Positions 1-11,728 of a stretch of DNA of 64,000 nucleotides are shown piece by piece. The stretch covers positions 4,030,101 to 4,094,100 of the forward strand of contig NC_003074.8 of NCBI RefSeq assembly GCF_000001735.4, read 5' to 3'. A program made the translations under genes and the position numbers. Under the pieces are notes generated by a model that saw only the letters and a program-made list of their open reading frames with translations, was not told the origin of the DNA and did not search any database. Each line of letters starts with the position of its first letter. Positions within the stretch are counted from its first letter, which is position 1. The DNA comes from Arabidopsis thaliana. Its lineage: Eukaryota; Streptophyta; Magnoliopsida; Brassicales; Brassicaceae.

Positions 1-161
1 TTGTTGTGGATGACCTCAGCGATATCTTGGAATCCAACATTGACAACGCAGGTGAGACGAGGTGGCTTCTTTGGGCAGCTTGCAAGATTGAATTTGGAGT
101 TGGAGAAAGAGAAACAGAGATCATTGGCGTTATGAGACACAAAACAGTGCTTCATCAACAT
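1..161 (-). CDS. DUF212 family (acid phosphatase/vanadium haloperoxidase-related) protein, N-terminal part only
   Basis: Only the first 53 codons are inside the window; the gene continues past position 1. The start is the ATG at 161-159. The peptide begins MLMKHCFVSHNA and contains VVNVGFQDIAEVIHN at the window edge, which resembles the opening of the DUF212 membrane domain of plant proteins annotated as acid phosphatase/vanadium-dependent haloperoxidase-related (At3g12685 by position and memory). The preceding residues, rich in Ser, Asn and Lys/Arg with few acids, would suit a plastid transit peptide, but that is inference. The catalytic function of DUF212 proteins is not established. The upstream frame has no obvious stop close by, so an earlier start cannot be excluded. 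Confidence 0.6.
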   Translation of the reverse strand, partial: MLMKHCFVSHNANDLCFSFSNSKFNLASCPKKPPRLTCVVNVGFQDIAEVIHN

Positions 162-495
162 CTCTGTGCAGAAGATGGAACTTTGGTCGGAGGATGACGA
201 TAAGAATAAGGCAGCGAGAAATTTGGAACCAATGGTTCTGACGCTCTGTTATGTCGAGAAGAGTGTTGTCTCTTAGGACATTTTAATTGACTCAGAGAAG
301 CTTTTGTGGATTTTTTCATTGACAAATTGTTATCTCACACACAAAATCTGCTTTAACTCTTTTAGTAAAACTCTTTTAGTCTCTTAAACCAAGTCATCTG
401 TTCTTCTTTTATAAATCACAATTTGTATTCGCCAAAATTAAAGAATATGAACAAAAACAAACATATCGAAACTTTCAGCTTGTGGAGTTTTAAGT
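162..495. other. intergenic: DUF212 gene leader and AGC1.5 3' flank
   Basis: About 330 bases between the DUF212 start and the AGC1.5 stop codon. It should hold the 5' leader and promoter of the left gene and the 3' UTR of the kinase. The direct repeat of an 'aactcttttagt' type motif near 355-380 is the only local pattern seen. No further gene found. Confidence 0.5.
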
Positions 496-2300
496 CTAAA
501 AGTACTCGAAATCTATATACGCCGTATCATCCGTGGGACCAGCAGCACAGGCGACCAGAGGCTCCGGCTTCATTGAGTTACAGTGATCACCACCTCCATG
601 GCTCTTGGTCTTACCTCTAGCGGCCGCGTACGGTCCCAAGTCCACGGGGTCTGGAATGTGAGGTGGGGCAGCACTACGAACTAGAGCCCAATTCACTCCT
701 TCAAAGAAAGGGTGTTGCTTTATCTCTGTGGCCCCCCTCGTGTAAGCGATCCTTCTGTGTGGATCCTTCACTAGTAGTCCGCGGATGAGATCACGTGCCG
801 CTGAGCTCACATGCGGGGTATCCGGGAACTTCAGCGGCTGACCCACCACATTGTGCAACGTGGCTCTGTTTCCCTGCCCCTTGAACGGGGTGGTCCCATG
901 GAGGAGCTCATAAAGGAAGATCCCGAATGTCCACCAGTCCACAGCGCTGCCATGTCCCTCGCCACGTATGATCTCTGGAGCTAGGTACTCGTGTGTGCCC
1001 ACAAAGGACATTGACCGCACATCTGTTGGCTCTGCCATGAGCTCTGGCATAGAGAGGCCACCGAGACCAGAGTCTGATTTCGCTTTACGGGTTTTCTTGG
1101 AAGGGAGTAGGCGGGGAAGAAAGGCGGATGGATGCATGCAGCCATTGACAGCAAACTCCTCATTGAGGATAGCACCTCCCCCGCTGCAGACTGAGGAGGA
1201 TTTAACGAGGGTCGGATTAAAGGTGCAACGGAGGGAGAGGTCGAAGTCTGAGAGCATTATGTGGCCTTCATCTCGAACAAGGATGTTCTCTGGCTTTAAG
1301 TCTCTGTACACAACCCCCAGCATGTGTAGATACTCCAAAGCCAATAGCACTTCAGACGCGTAGAACCTGTCAACAAACTCATCAGAGAAGATAACATGTA
1401 AGCTCCAAAGCCAAATATATTGAATGTTATCTCTAACCTCGCGGCCTCTTCTGTGAAACGCCTGCTGGGTTGCTTCTGTCTGAGAGAATGGAGATTTCCG
1501 CCGCTGCAGAACTCCATGACCAAACAGTAGAATTTATCTGTCTCAAAGTAAGAATAGAGAGTCGGCAAGAAAGGATGATCAAGCAGGGATAGGATTTCTC
1601 TTTCGGTTTGTGCTCTCAGCAACTTGTTTCTGCTGGCCAAGGAGGCCTTATCCATCACTTTCATTGCAAAAACCGCATTTGTCCCCCGCAGGTCTGCAAG
1701 ATAAACGCTGCCTATATCCCCATACCCTAGACGTTTCAGAAGCCTGAAGTTGTCGAGACCTATTTGAGGACCTTTAGAAGCGATTGAGTTAATGGCATCC
1801 CACCTCACGTCCCCTCCCGTGTGAGGCTTGAAAGGTTGAGCTGATGGACCTACCAAGTTATCACCATAGGCATAGTCCCCATTATGTCTAGGGGCTCTCT
1901 TCTTGTCTGGGGACTTTGTCCTGTGGTGGTGATGATTTCTGGCACTTGGCGAGTATGTTTCAGATGTGGTCAAAGGAACAATCTTTTTGGGATCATAATG
2001 AAGATTTTTAGGAGCATTCTTCCGCATTGCTAAGCTATCACCATCGCTAGAATAGGTGTTATGCTTTAAGTCACCCTCGCTATTGGTCCCTCTAGTCGAG
2101 GGGGGAGGTTCAAGAGACTTTGGCGGTTGATGTTTGACGAGAGGATCCATCTTCTTGGGATCAAAATGAGGGTTTCGGGGAACATTGTCTCCTAGTTTAA
2201 GTGAAAATGGAGAGAGGCTTGAACGAGGCGACTTAGGTTTTATTGGGTCTATCTCCTTGGAACCGACATTAGCTGTGTTCTTCTTAGAAGCTAAGTCCAT
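496..2300 (-). CDS. AGC1.5: AGC VIII-group serine/threonine protein kinase AGC1.5
   Basis: Two exons: 2300-1438 and 1366-496, with a 71 bp GT-AG intron. The joined frame encodes 577 aa. A basic, low-complexity N-terminus (1-180) carries two related DPKK blocks (about 43-54 and 99-110). The kinase domain starts near residue 185: glycine loop GYGDIGSV, catalytic Lys in FAMKVMDK (about 214), YRDLKPEN with Asp310 (Tyr instead of the usual His), and DFD (328-330) in place of DFG, the hallmark of plant AGC VIII kinases. A long insertion separates DFD from the activation segment [14 protein letters not shown]. The C-terminus IDFEYF is a PIF-type hydrophobic motif, suggesting PDK1 docking. Published work (from memory) links AGC1.5 to RopGEF phosphorylation and polar growth of pollen tubes and root hairs. 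The start is the first Met of exon 1. Confidence 0.97.
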
Positions 2301-3290
2301 TTTCGGAATATCTCCAGGTTAATGACGATTCTTCTTCCGTTATAAAGTAGCTCACCTACATCATCAATAAAAGCACCTTAAGATGTTTTGTGCTATGCAA
2401 CATGATGACAAAAAAAAAAGCATGGGAAAACATTAAGATCACCTTTGACCTGAGATGATCACGCTTCCTTGCTGATGTAAAAGACAAGCTGAGGATAATC
2501 AAACCGAAGAAACTGCCACCAGAATCCAATGGACAAAACATACAAAGAGAGAGAGAGGGATTGTAATGCGTCAGAGAAACGTAAAAAGCGAGAACCTTGA
2601 AACAGGTTCGGAAAAATCAAGAATGCAGACCATGTTTAGATATCATAAGTGTAGGTAGTTCCCATGATGCAAATCTCAAAACTCTAAAACAAAAGCCAGT
2701 TAGTAATTGCAAGGTTCCAATACAGAAATGAAGAAATGAATTGTCCTGTCTTTGTAAACGTGTAAATCCCCTTAATAGTATCTCAACCTGGAAAAACCAG
2801 AGAGAGAGTATTTTTGAAAGGAGGAGATGCAAAAGAGATGGAGAGAGGGAAATTTTCTTAGCCTCTCATCATCCCTCTACGCTTACATTGCCGTTTATTC
2901 CTCTCTCTCTCCCAAACAAAAATTTGAGTGTCTAAATTAACCATTTTTTTCCTCTTTGCCTAAATTGGTTTCATTGACAGAGACATATGTCAACAAATGC
3001 AGAGATACATTGTTAACAAGAGAGATATAGTTACAGTAATAGCTCACCTGGTCTCTCCTCGTCTTCTTGTTCTGACGAACGGAGAAACTGATGTTTCCAG
3101 TTGAATTGTTCTCGACGGGGTCCAAGTAGTAGTAGGTTTGAACCGTTGCGCAACGTTTTCTCGAAAAAGAAGCATTTTTTCGCCATGACTCGGGAATAAG
3201 GAGTTGCGAAGTATTTGTCTTTCTCCTCCGATTCCATTGGCTCACGAATAACAGTAACCCAGAAAAACGGGGAGAGGAGGAGATACCACC
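2301..3290 (-). other. probable spliced 5' leader of AGC1.5
   Basis: The reverse strand has a consensus donor CCAG/GTGAGC (exon edge 3048) and a good acceptor TTTTTCCAG (exon edge 2787), which would form a leader intron. GA-rich stretches (CT-rich on this strand's complement) near 2540 and 2900 fit an untranslated leader. The transcription start is inferred to lie near 3280, just downstream of GGCCCA-type motifs. No transcript data were available, so the leader exon structure is inference. Confidence 0.45.
2783..3237 (-). other. candidate 64-codon upstream ORF in the AGC1.5 leader
   Basis: An ATG at 3237 opens a reading frame beginning MESEEKDKYFATPYSRVM. If the leader intron 3047-2788 is removed, the frame crosses the junction as CCA G|GT TGA and stops, giving 64 residues with an acidic C-terminal run (SSEQEDEERP). 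The peptide matches no family I recognise. The ATG has G at +4 but C at -3, so initiation may be leaky. It could be a regulatory uORF, a small separate gene, or chance. Confidence 0.3.
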
Positions 3291-3294
3291 ACCG

Positions 3295-3420
3295 ACCGGC
3301 GAATTTATGATTGGGCTTTACGTTTACTTGTACTTCAACGAATCATGGCCCTGTTTAAGAAGGCCCATTTTAGTAATATTCAGCATTCGCCGTACAAAAT
3401 TTAGGCCCATATTTGTATGT
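3295..3420 (-). promoter_or_regulatory. GGCCCA/site II-like motifs upstream of AGC1.5
   Basis: The stretch contains 'ttgggctt', 'aaggcccattt' and 'taggcccatat', three close relatives of the plant site II element (GGCCCA/TGGGCC) that TCP factors bind. They sit immediately upstream of the inferred AGC1.5 leader, followed on the far side by a long T run. Promoter assignment is inference. Confidence 0.4.
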
Positions 3421-6400
3421 TTTTTTTTTTTTTTTTTTAAAACAGTTTCTTCTTCATTTTTTTTTACTTGTTAACATTTTTTTAATATAAATAAAGATGT
3501 ATACTATTTTCTGATGATGGGGGAACATTGCATTGACATTTTTGTAAAAGAAAAAAGGTGAATAATTGGACCGTTTTCGTAATTAGATGATGAGGGAAAT
3601 ATGAGTTGTGTTTGTGTATAAGTCAATGAGATAAGTACAAAAATCAATTATAAGATAGATGATCCGGAAATTAAGCAATGGCGGGGCATGGATGATGTCA
3701 TTGATACACACTTGACATTACAATTTACACACCATCTCCATCGTTCCTTGTACCATACGTCGTCTACACTCTTAATTAGACCTAGTTAACGAAGGTGCGA
3801 GTATAACTACGGTCATTCTTCTTTTGACGTGTGTTTATCTCCCACACGTCTATAAACCAAAATGCATAATTACTTAGTCTAGCAAAATATACACTAATCA
3901 AGTGATCATTTGTATATTCACTTGTCACACGAATGCTATTAGCTGTTTTTTCTTCTACTTTAGTGTGGACCGATCCGTGATTTGCGGACCAAATCAATAT
4001 TGGATCTAAAACCAGACAAAAACAAACATGACTAAATAAAAATCATATAAATCAGACTAAGCCTAGTCCAATACGAACCGTTTGGCCTATTCCTACATCT
4101 CTAGGGGTGAGTTGTGTGATGACATACATACGTGGGATCCAAACAATGAGGCGTTTGGTAATAACATGGATTGTGAGACTTTTCATTCAACCAACCAAAA
4201 TTAGAGTACATCCACAACAACGATGGTACCCCCTCATGTGATCCTAGAAAAAACGAATACATTTTCTTTAATTTCGAAATATTCAATTTGGTTTTACGTA
4301 TCATATCTGGTTTCATGTGTTTCTCTGGCCTGTTCATTTTCACGTTTACCATATAAATGGTTATTAATGACTAGCGAACAAAATAAATATCGTCATGTGG
4401 CTACTTGCTCATAATTATTAAGGTAAGTCGTTTTTCTACACTTGCGGCATAGAATCAACACCGGCCTTTCATGCCTTTATCCTTTACCAACTTCTCATTA
4501 CATTTGGCCTTCTCACATTAAAATAAAACCAGGTTCAGTATTAGTATCAACGGTTGGATTTTACTGAATCCGCAGAGCCTTGTTACTTCTTTTTTTCTTC
4601 CTGATAAAGCCCTGTTACTTGTTAGCTAGTGTATGATTTATTTAAACACCGAAAAGACCCGTGATTAAACCAAATAATGCCTCCCTGTATTATTCAACTC
4701 TGTCGAGTTATTATGACAATTATTATATATAAAAAATAGTAGAACGCCGCCATGTAACAACATATTGCTGTTTGAATCACAGTGCACAATTTACATTGGT
4801 AATAAAATAGGGGTCGAGGTGGACCATGCTAATTACATAATTATAGGTTATTTTCTCACTTTTTTGCAATTGCTATATTAATGAATCAAGACAATGTAAG
4901 AAAAATTTTGTAAGGCTGTCCATGAAGTCCTTTAGGGTTGTTATAATATTTTTTTTGTCGTCACGTTGAGATTGTTATAATCATATAACTAAAATTATTG
5001 GGTGCAAACTGGCAGTTTGAATTAATCTCCTTTCCTCCTCCTATGTCTTTGTCGTTCGTTACATATTTCTCGAGCAGTTAGGATTTTCTACTAGATATTA
5101 CTTTTACTTTTATAGTCTTAATTTAGAAGTTCGGTGATACCGACTAAATTAGCAACTATATTACAAAGGAATAAAATAACAAACATATCACTGATTGTTC
5201 AATATATACACACGCGTAGACGAAGTGATGGGAGATGGTGTTAATCCGTGACACTACGAGTACACGACAGTGTTACGGATATGATTTAATGAGATAAATT
5301 TGTTTATAAATTTGAGTTTAAAGAAGACAAGAGACACTTTGTAGCTTGGATTGGAATTCAACGCAACACAGTGTACACGCATCTCTTTCGATTTGGCTAA
5401 TCCAAGTTATATATATTTGTCATGTTTTGTGTCTCTCTATCTTCTAAAATACAGTTTTTTAAGTTTTTAATTTGAACCGACGATTATAAAATCTAAGAAA
5501 TTTTAGAAGAATCCAAGGACGCAAATGACAGCCAATAAGATTATGACAGCTATACATCTTACTCTCGCCATTGTGACTTTGACTCTCTGCCCCTCTTGTC
5601 CTCACCACGTATAATCCATCCAACCATATAGTATTATACCTACCCTCAATCATATCAAACGTATTTTGGTCGTTAATTTGTCTGTTTCTTATAATTAATT
5701 ATTGCCGTAAGTGTTACCCTTAATTACGTTTGCATAACGCGCAAAAAAAATACGTTTGCATACCTTCGGTTTCTTCCTAGTTGTCTTAAATGAGTAAAAT
5801 AAAAACCGACTTAATTTGTTGGATGCAAACTCTAGTTTTGTTACTACTTAGTCTATGATGTCAAACAAAAAAAAGTCTACGTACTAGTTACTACTACTAA
5901 CCCTTAATTAGGGGGGCTTTTCATTTTTATTAATCTTAAATTAAACAAAAAGAACAACGAAATAACATTGAATGCAATTTCAGTTTTTGAGTTGTAAAAC
6001 AAATAACTCGAGGAGGATTCAACAGTAAAAATTCTATTGAAATGAAGTGAGAAATTCAATAATTTGAGAACAGATCTTTCTCAGTATATCTGTCATTGTT
6101 GACCATTAGCTACATTTCAAAGGTTTACTTTTGTTTTCTTGTTGAATGAACTAACTAAAAAGACGAAAGAAAAAAGTGAAATCATCCGGGAGTATCTGTT
6201 CTTTAAACATTACGTGTTGAATATATAATTTAGACGAAGAACAGTAGTACTTTTTATTTTAGAATATTAGAGGAAATAAACAAATTTAAGAGAATGTTTT
6301 GGTTTAATACTGTGTTCTGTTTAGCCGTTTTATGAATAATCGCCATAATGCATGTGGAATTCAAACGTGGGCGTGTTTCTTTTCGTCTTAAGTAACACTT

Positions 6401-6480
6401 TAAGCGTCTCGTAAATGGTTAGTATTTACGATTAAATTAGAACAAAGTTAACTAAGTATTTGTCGTTAATTTACTAGATA
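3421..6480. other. gene-free intergenic DNA between AGC1.5 and NANA
   Basis: AT-rich sequence with a T18-type tract at 3420-3439 and many short A/T runs. Short ORFs here lack codon bias, domains and splice context. I see no transposon terminus. It probably holds distal promoter elements of both divergent genes. Confidence 0.6.
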
Positions 6481-6487
6481 ATGATTT

Positions 6488-6910
6488 TTAAAATATAAGT
6501 TTCGAGTTAATACAAAGGGAAGTAAATAATATGGCTTATACATTTAGATTACGTTATTTTAGTTTTGGATCTAAATTTGTAAAGAAATTAGCTAAATTAA
6601 AGGGGAAAAGGGATATGTTTTTTTTTTTTTTGTTAAAGGGATATGTAATATTTAGTCAACGAGAATTGGTTAATTGGGAAACAAAAGTTATTGGAAGAGA
6701 TCAAAAATTTTAAATATTAATTTTTGAGTTTATACAAAGGGAAAGAAATCTTATGATTTAAACATTTAGATTACATTATTTTAATTTTCGGATTTAAATT
6801 TGTAAAGAAATTAGCTACATTAAAGGGGAAAATTGGAGAGATTAATTGCCCCCCATAACCAGAATTGGTTAATTGGGAAACAAACAATTTTAGAGGGGGC
6901 AAGAGAGAAT
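6488..6910. repeat. imperfect tandem duplication, unit about 200-220 bp
   Basis: The block 'tacaaaggga ... acatttagattac ... taaatttgtaaagaaattagct' starting near 6511 recurs from 6733, and 'agaattggttaattgggaaacaaa' at 6662 recurs at 6861. The spacing changes from 222 to 199 bp, so the copies have diverged by small indels. It lies 130-550 bp upstream of the NANA start, within the likely promoter. Confidence 0.85.
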
Positions 6911-6933
6911 CTTTTTATGGGGTGCAATTAATT
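6841..6933. repeat. 18-bp inverted repeat with 57-bp loop
   Basis: Arm 6841-6858 (attaattgccccccataa) and arm 6916-6933 (ttatggggtgcaattaat) are complementary at 17 of 18 positions. A third, looser partner 'ctgccccatattaatt' follows near 6980. It overlaps the second copy of the tandem repeat and is close to the NANA start region. It may be the remains of a small foldback element or a cruciform-forming promoter feature. Confidence 0.75.
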
Positions 6934-7035
6934 TAATTCCTTAAAATGCTTAAGAAAATTCAAAAATTTAGGGAGGGACAACTGCCCCATATTAATTAAC
7001 AAAGATCATCCCCATGAGAGAAAGGCGTTTCATCA

Positions 7036-8943
7036 ATGTATATAAATACTCTGTTTTGGAAACAGAACCCAACAGGGGACAAAAAAAATCAAGAAGAAAA
7101 AATGCAGAAGACATTGCTCTCATGTCTCATCACGACGCTCCTCCTAATCACCGTCGCAGATTCCATGAAAGACACCTCGGTGCGGCTAAAATTAGCGCAC
7201 AGGGACACTCTCTTGCCGAAACCTCTCAGCCGCATTGAGGACGTTATCGGCGCCGACCAGAAGCGTCATAGTTTGATATCTCGGAAGCGTAACTCCACAG
7301 TAGGAGTGAAAATGGATTTGGGATCAGGGATTGATTACGGAACGGCGCAGTATTTCACGGAGATTAGAGTTGGAACTCCGGCGAAGAAGTTCAGAGTGGT
7401 GGTTGATACAGGAAGCGAGCTTACTTGGGTGAATTGTAGATACCGTGCGAGAGGCAAAGACAATCGGAGAGTGTTTAGAGCTGACGAATCAAAGAGCTTT
7501 AAGACCGTTGGATGTTTAACTCAGACTTGTAAAGTTGATCTGATGAATCTCTTCTCACTCACTACTTGTCCTACTCCTTCCACTCCTTGCTCCTATGATT
7601 ACAGGTACTTTCTCAATTTGGTAATGGTGATTGCATTATTTAATACAGAGTCAAAATGTGATTAGGTAGATTATTAAGAAGTGATGGTGATGGTGGGATT
7701 TACAGACATTTTAATGGAGAACAATTTACTGTTTAAGGAATTGTGTGTGTTTGAGAGTTGAGACAAGATATTTTAGATAGATTTTGGGGAAAAGTTTGGT
7801 GGTCAATCAATTAGAAGAAGAGGGTCCTCTCTTTCTCTGTCTCTCTTGTCACCATATCATTGTCTCTTCTCATCACATTTTCTCACAACTATTTAGAGAA
7901 TTCTTTGGGGTGGCATGGATTAGATGCAAGTGCATTGCAAGGGAGGGTGAAATTAAATGTGAGTTGAGCTATAATTCAGCACAATACATAAATGTCACTT
8001 ATTGTATGACTTGTGAGTTAGGTTTGACATTTGAGCATACATAAATTCAACCTCTCTTATGACATTTAACCTAATACAAAAATTGTTAATGTATTGTATT
8101 AACATTAATTTTTTCGGTTGGGTTAGATATGCAGATGGGTCAGCAGCACAAGGCGTATTCGCAAAGGAGACTATCACAGTTGGTCTCACTAATGGTCGTA
8201 TGGCTAGACTCCCTGGTCACCTCATTGGTTGTAGTAGTTCCTTTACAGGACAGAGCTTCCAAGGAGCCGATGGGGTTCTTGGTTTAGCCTTTAGCGATTT
8301 CTCCTTCACTTCCACAGCCACTAGTCTCTATGGTGCCAAATTTTCATACTGCCTTGTTGACCATCTTTCCAACAAAAACGTCTCCAACTATCTCATCTTC
8401 GGCTCCTCCAGATCCACCAAAACCGCCTTCCGACGAACCACTCCGCTTGATCTCACTCGCATCCCACCCTTCTACGCAATCAACGTCATTGGAATCTCCC
8501 TCGGATACGACATGCTTGATATCCCCTCGCAAGTATGGGACGCAACTTCCGGTGGTGGGACTATCTTAGACTCTGGAACCAGCCTCACGTTATTGGCTGA
8601 CGCCGCGTACAAACAGGTGGTTACAGGGCTCGCACGCTACCTTGTTGAGTTGAAAAGAGTCAAACCAGAAGGAGTACCAATAGAGTACTGTTTTAGTTTC
8701 ACTTCCGGATTTAACGTGAGCAAGTTACCGCAGCTGACATTTCATTTAAAAGGCGGTGCACGATTTGAGCCACATCGTAAAAGTTACCTAGTAGATGCAG
8801 CGCCTGGAGTCAAGTGTTTAGGATTTGTGTCGGCTGGAACGCCGGCGACTAATGTGATCGGTAATATAATGCAGCAGAATTATTTGTGGGAGTTTGATCT
8901 CATGGCCTCAACTTTGTCTTTTGCTCCCTCTGCTTGCACTTAG
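7036..8943 (+). CDS. NANA: A1-family aspartic protease NANA
   Basis: Two exons, 7036-7604 and 8127-8943, joined as TAC AG|A TAT, encode 461 aa. The catalytic motifs are DTGSELTW (first active-site Asp, about residue 121) and DSGTSLT (second Asp), with the pepsin-type flap between them and the paired cysteines typical of plant atypical (nepenthesin/CND41-like) proteases. Published work (memory) places NANA in the chloroplast, affecting starch and sugar metabolism. The first Met (7036) gives a polar, Lys/Asn-rich start. A second in-frame Met at 7102 begins MQKTLLSCLITTLLLIT, which looks like a classical signal peptide, so targeting may depend on the start used. The length from 7036 agrees with the known protein. 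Confidence 0.96.
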
Positions 8944-10471
8944 CTGTCTTGTCCATCTCTCGTGTTTATTATTATTGATTTGTTCGAATATTTATTGTTT
9001 GCTAGTGAATGAATAAAAAACATGTTTGTTAGTGAACGAATACACACCTCTCTAATCATCATATCATCTTGTAATTCGAATGATCGCATTCACTGCCTCT
9101 ACAAGATTCGTCATTATTGGGCCTTTAGGAGATAAAGTACATTCAACCACTAAATGGGCTGTAAAGAGAGCAGGTAGTAAATTTATTATTGATGGGCTCT
9201 TAAGCCCAGTCTTAATAAGTTCATACTTTGACAGATAACACTGCTTCTGAAAATAGGAATCTGATTGCATCGCTGTTTTAAACCCATGCGCTCTCTTCTC
9301 AAAGCATATTTTCTTTCTCTTTTCTTTTTACACTCTGTCTCACTTATGGAATCTTTAGCTTGTAGAATACTCTGTTTTGTACCAAATATAGAACTCATCT
9401 TTGCTTAAAGATCACATCATCTTGATTCTTGAACACACACACAAGTTAAAACCTTCTAAAGAAAAATAGAGAAATAATATCCAGGTGGTATACAAAAAGA
9501 GTGAAGAAGGAAGAAGGAGCGTTGTTGGTGTTGGAACTTGTGAAAATAATAAAAGGGTGGAATTGGGAAATAAGTTAAAGTTGGGAATGGGGGGAAACAC
9601 ATAGTCACATACCCAATGACCAATCCCATCATGGCATCCACTAAAATGATCCAATCATTATTGGTGACAGAGAAGCGTCACATGCTACATCATCATGATA
9701 TTTGCTTCTACGAGAATCAATCACTACTTACTCTTCTTTCAATAGTACATTTGAAGATAAAATAAACATCATAGTCCATCGACCACCGTATAATATTAAT
9801 ATGTATGAAAACCAAGAATCCTCAAGTTTCCCATGAACCGATGAACCTCCTCAATGTCATACTCATACATGACAGCTAAATTAAATGTTTAAAGATTTGG
9901 TCGTTTAGGCGGCCAAAATGATCCGGCAAGTTAAATTTTGGTCTAATTGATCAATGGAAAAATGTTAAACGACTTTTGTTTAAGGTGTTCGTTTAATTAT
10001 TTGTAACTCTTTTAAAACCATATTCGATATGTTTTTGTGAATATAGGAAAAGCTGTTCTAAATTTTTATATATTATAGGTTACTCTATTGTAGTCTTGTT
10101 TTTACTTTTTGTTGCAAGGATTACTCTATATTCTAGGCAAGATTACACTAATACACAGTCCCACTAATTTCATATTGTTGGTCATTCTTTTTTTTGCTAA
10201 GAATCGTTGGCCACTCTCGAACTAACAAATTTTGAACAATAGATAAATCAAATGAAAATCAATTACTATTTCAATTTGCCACACCACACATACATCAAAA
10301 ACCATTATACATGTGATTTTAAACACCTCACACACAAGAAAAAAATCAAACCAGCTGGTTTATCTTACATTGCCAATTTTAAAAAACTGCAATCTCTTTT
10401 CTCCTAAACCTACATTTTGCACTCGAAAGTTAAATAAAAACACCACTTTCAATTAAATTAAAAATTAATAA
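8944..10471. other. intergenic, convergent 3' flanks of NANA and the glycosylase
   Basis: NANA and the glycosylase gene end toward each other here. Sequence is AT-rich. Short reverse-strand ORFs at 9186-9654 show no recognisable domain or splice structure. A 'gggcttaagcccag' palindrome at about 9195-9208 and 'gggcct' motifs near 9119 suggest weak promoter-like features, but no gene is supported. Confidence 0.5.
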
Positions 10472-11728
10472 TTAGGGATTGGTTGCAAGGAGAGTGCAAG
10501 GAGCGTGGCGACAGCAAGTGATCAAGTGGTCGTTTGTAAGACCAGCGGCTTGCATGAATGAGTGAACCACAGTGGGACCCACGAACCGGAAGCCTCGACG
10601 AACCATGTCTTTGCTGATGCTCTCCGACTTCGATGTCTTGACCGGAATCTTGTGTCCAAGCTTGTAGTTCGTGGAGATTGGTTTGTGGTTCACAAATCCC
10701 CAAAGGTATTTCTCTAATGACACAAACGCTTTCTTGATCTCTACGATCTTTTTAGCGTTTTCCACAACACCTCTCACTTTGCTCATCTCTATCTTGTATT
10801 CGATGCTTATTGCATTCATCTCTTTCTCGGTGAGTTTGGCAACCACTTCCGCCTCAAACTCCATAAAGGCCTTCCTATAGTCATGGCGTTTTCTCAAGGT
10901 TGAAGTCCAATCGGAGCCTACTTGTGCGCCGCTTAGGGTCAGCAGTTCGAACAACGTCCTGAAAATTTAACATAACTAATTTAATTTTGAACAAAATGAA
11001 CTAATGTACAATGACGTTTTCATTTGGAAAGAAGTATTAATTATGTCACGCACTTGTCATCATGAACTGGAACTCCCCATTCTTCATCATGGTAGGCCAC
11101 GTAAATAGGATCTAAAGGTAACCAAACAAATCAGTTAGGAATCCAAGTATTTTATAAGATGGAACCTAAAGTTACAAAGAAAACTTAAAATAATATACAA
11201 GGGGTTTAAGCTGATTCAAACAATACCAAAATGGAAATTAAGAGGGTGAAACTTAATAAAATCAGTTCATAAGTGAAATTAACTAACATTAACCGGAAAA
11301 CAAACAAGTAATAAAGAGAGAAATAGGTTTATACCAGAAGTGGGGGTGAGGAAGCTGCATCTCTGAGGATGAGGGTTAGGGTTAGGGTTAAGAAGAGGGA
11401 CGACTTTGGAAGAAGTGAAATTAATGGTTGATTTGGATCTACCGTAATGAGCAATCTTTAGTTTCCTTAGTGCTTGTTGTGCCGCCACTTGCTCTCTCCT
11501 CACGGCGGCTATACTCCCAGGAGCCTCCGTTATGAGCCACGAAGAATAACTATCTCCTTCCTTAAAACTCTTTGATTTCTTGCGCTCCAAGCTTCCTCTC
11601 ACTTTGGCTGCACCATTGCCCATCACACTGTCCCTCTTAAGGGACTCAGAGCGGTCCATTAGGCTATTGCAACTACTTGGCGGCAACATTCCCCTTTTGG
11701 TCAAGCTGATTGCTTCCGTTTTGCTCAT
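10472..11728 (-). CDS. DNA-3-methyladenine glycosylase I (TAG family)
   Basis: Three exons, 11728-11335, 11111-11054 and 10958-10472, total 939 bp and encode 312 aa. The first 130 residues are a Ser/Lys/Arg-rich plant extension. The TAG domain begins RCSFLTPTSDPIYVAYHDEEWG, interrupted after TPTS by intron 1. DEEWG carries the conserved active-site Glu. The tiny second exon (58 bp) encodes most of this motif. The C-terminal NDHLITCC supplies His and Cys that fit the zinc-binding HxxxC of E. coli Tag. The enzyme should excise 3-methyladenine from alkylated DNA as the first step of base excision repair, in the nucleus. At3g12710 by position. Confidence 0.93.

Noticed and set aside
968..1363. 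+ strand ORF of 131 aa
   Set aside because: It is the reverse complement of the AGC1.5 kinase exon; residues mirror kinase motifs and no domain is present.
4101..4414. Short overlapping ORFs on both strands near 4.1-4.4 kb
   Set aside because: No domain, no codon bias, no splice context.
11366..11392. Telomere-like 'agggttagggttagggttaag'
   Set aside because: It lies inside exon 1 of the glycosylase and encodes NPNPNP on the minus strand. The unit is TTAGGG rather than the plant TTTAGGG. An interstitial telomere is not needed to explain it.
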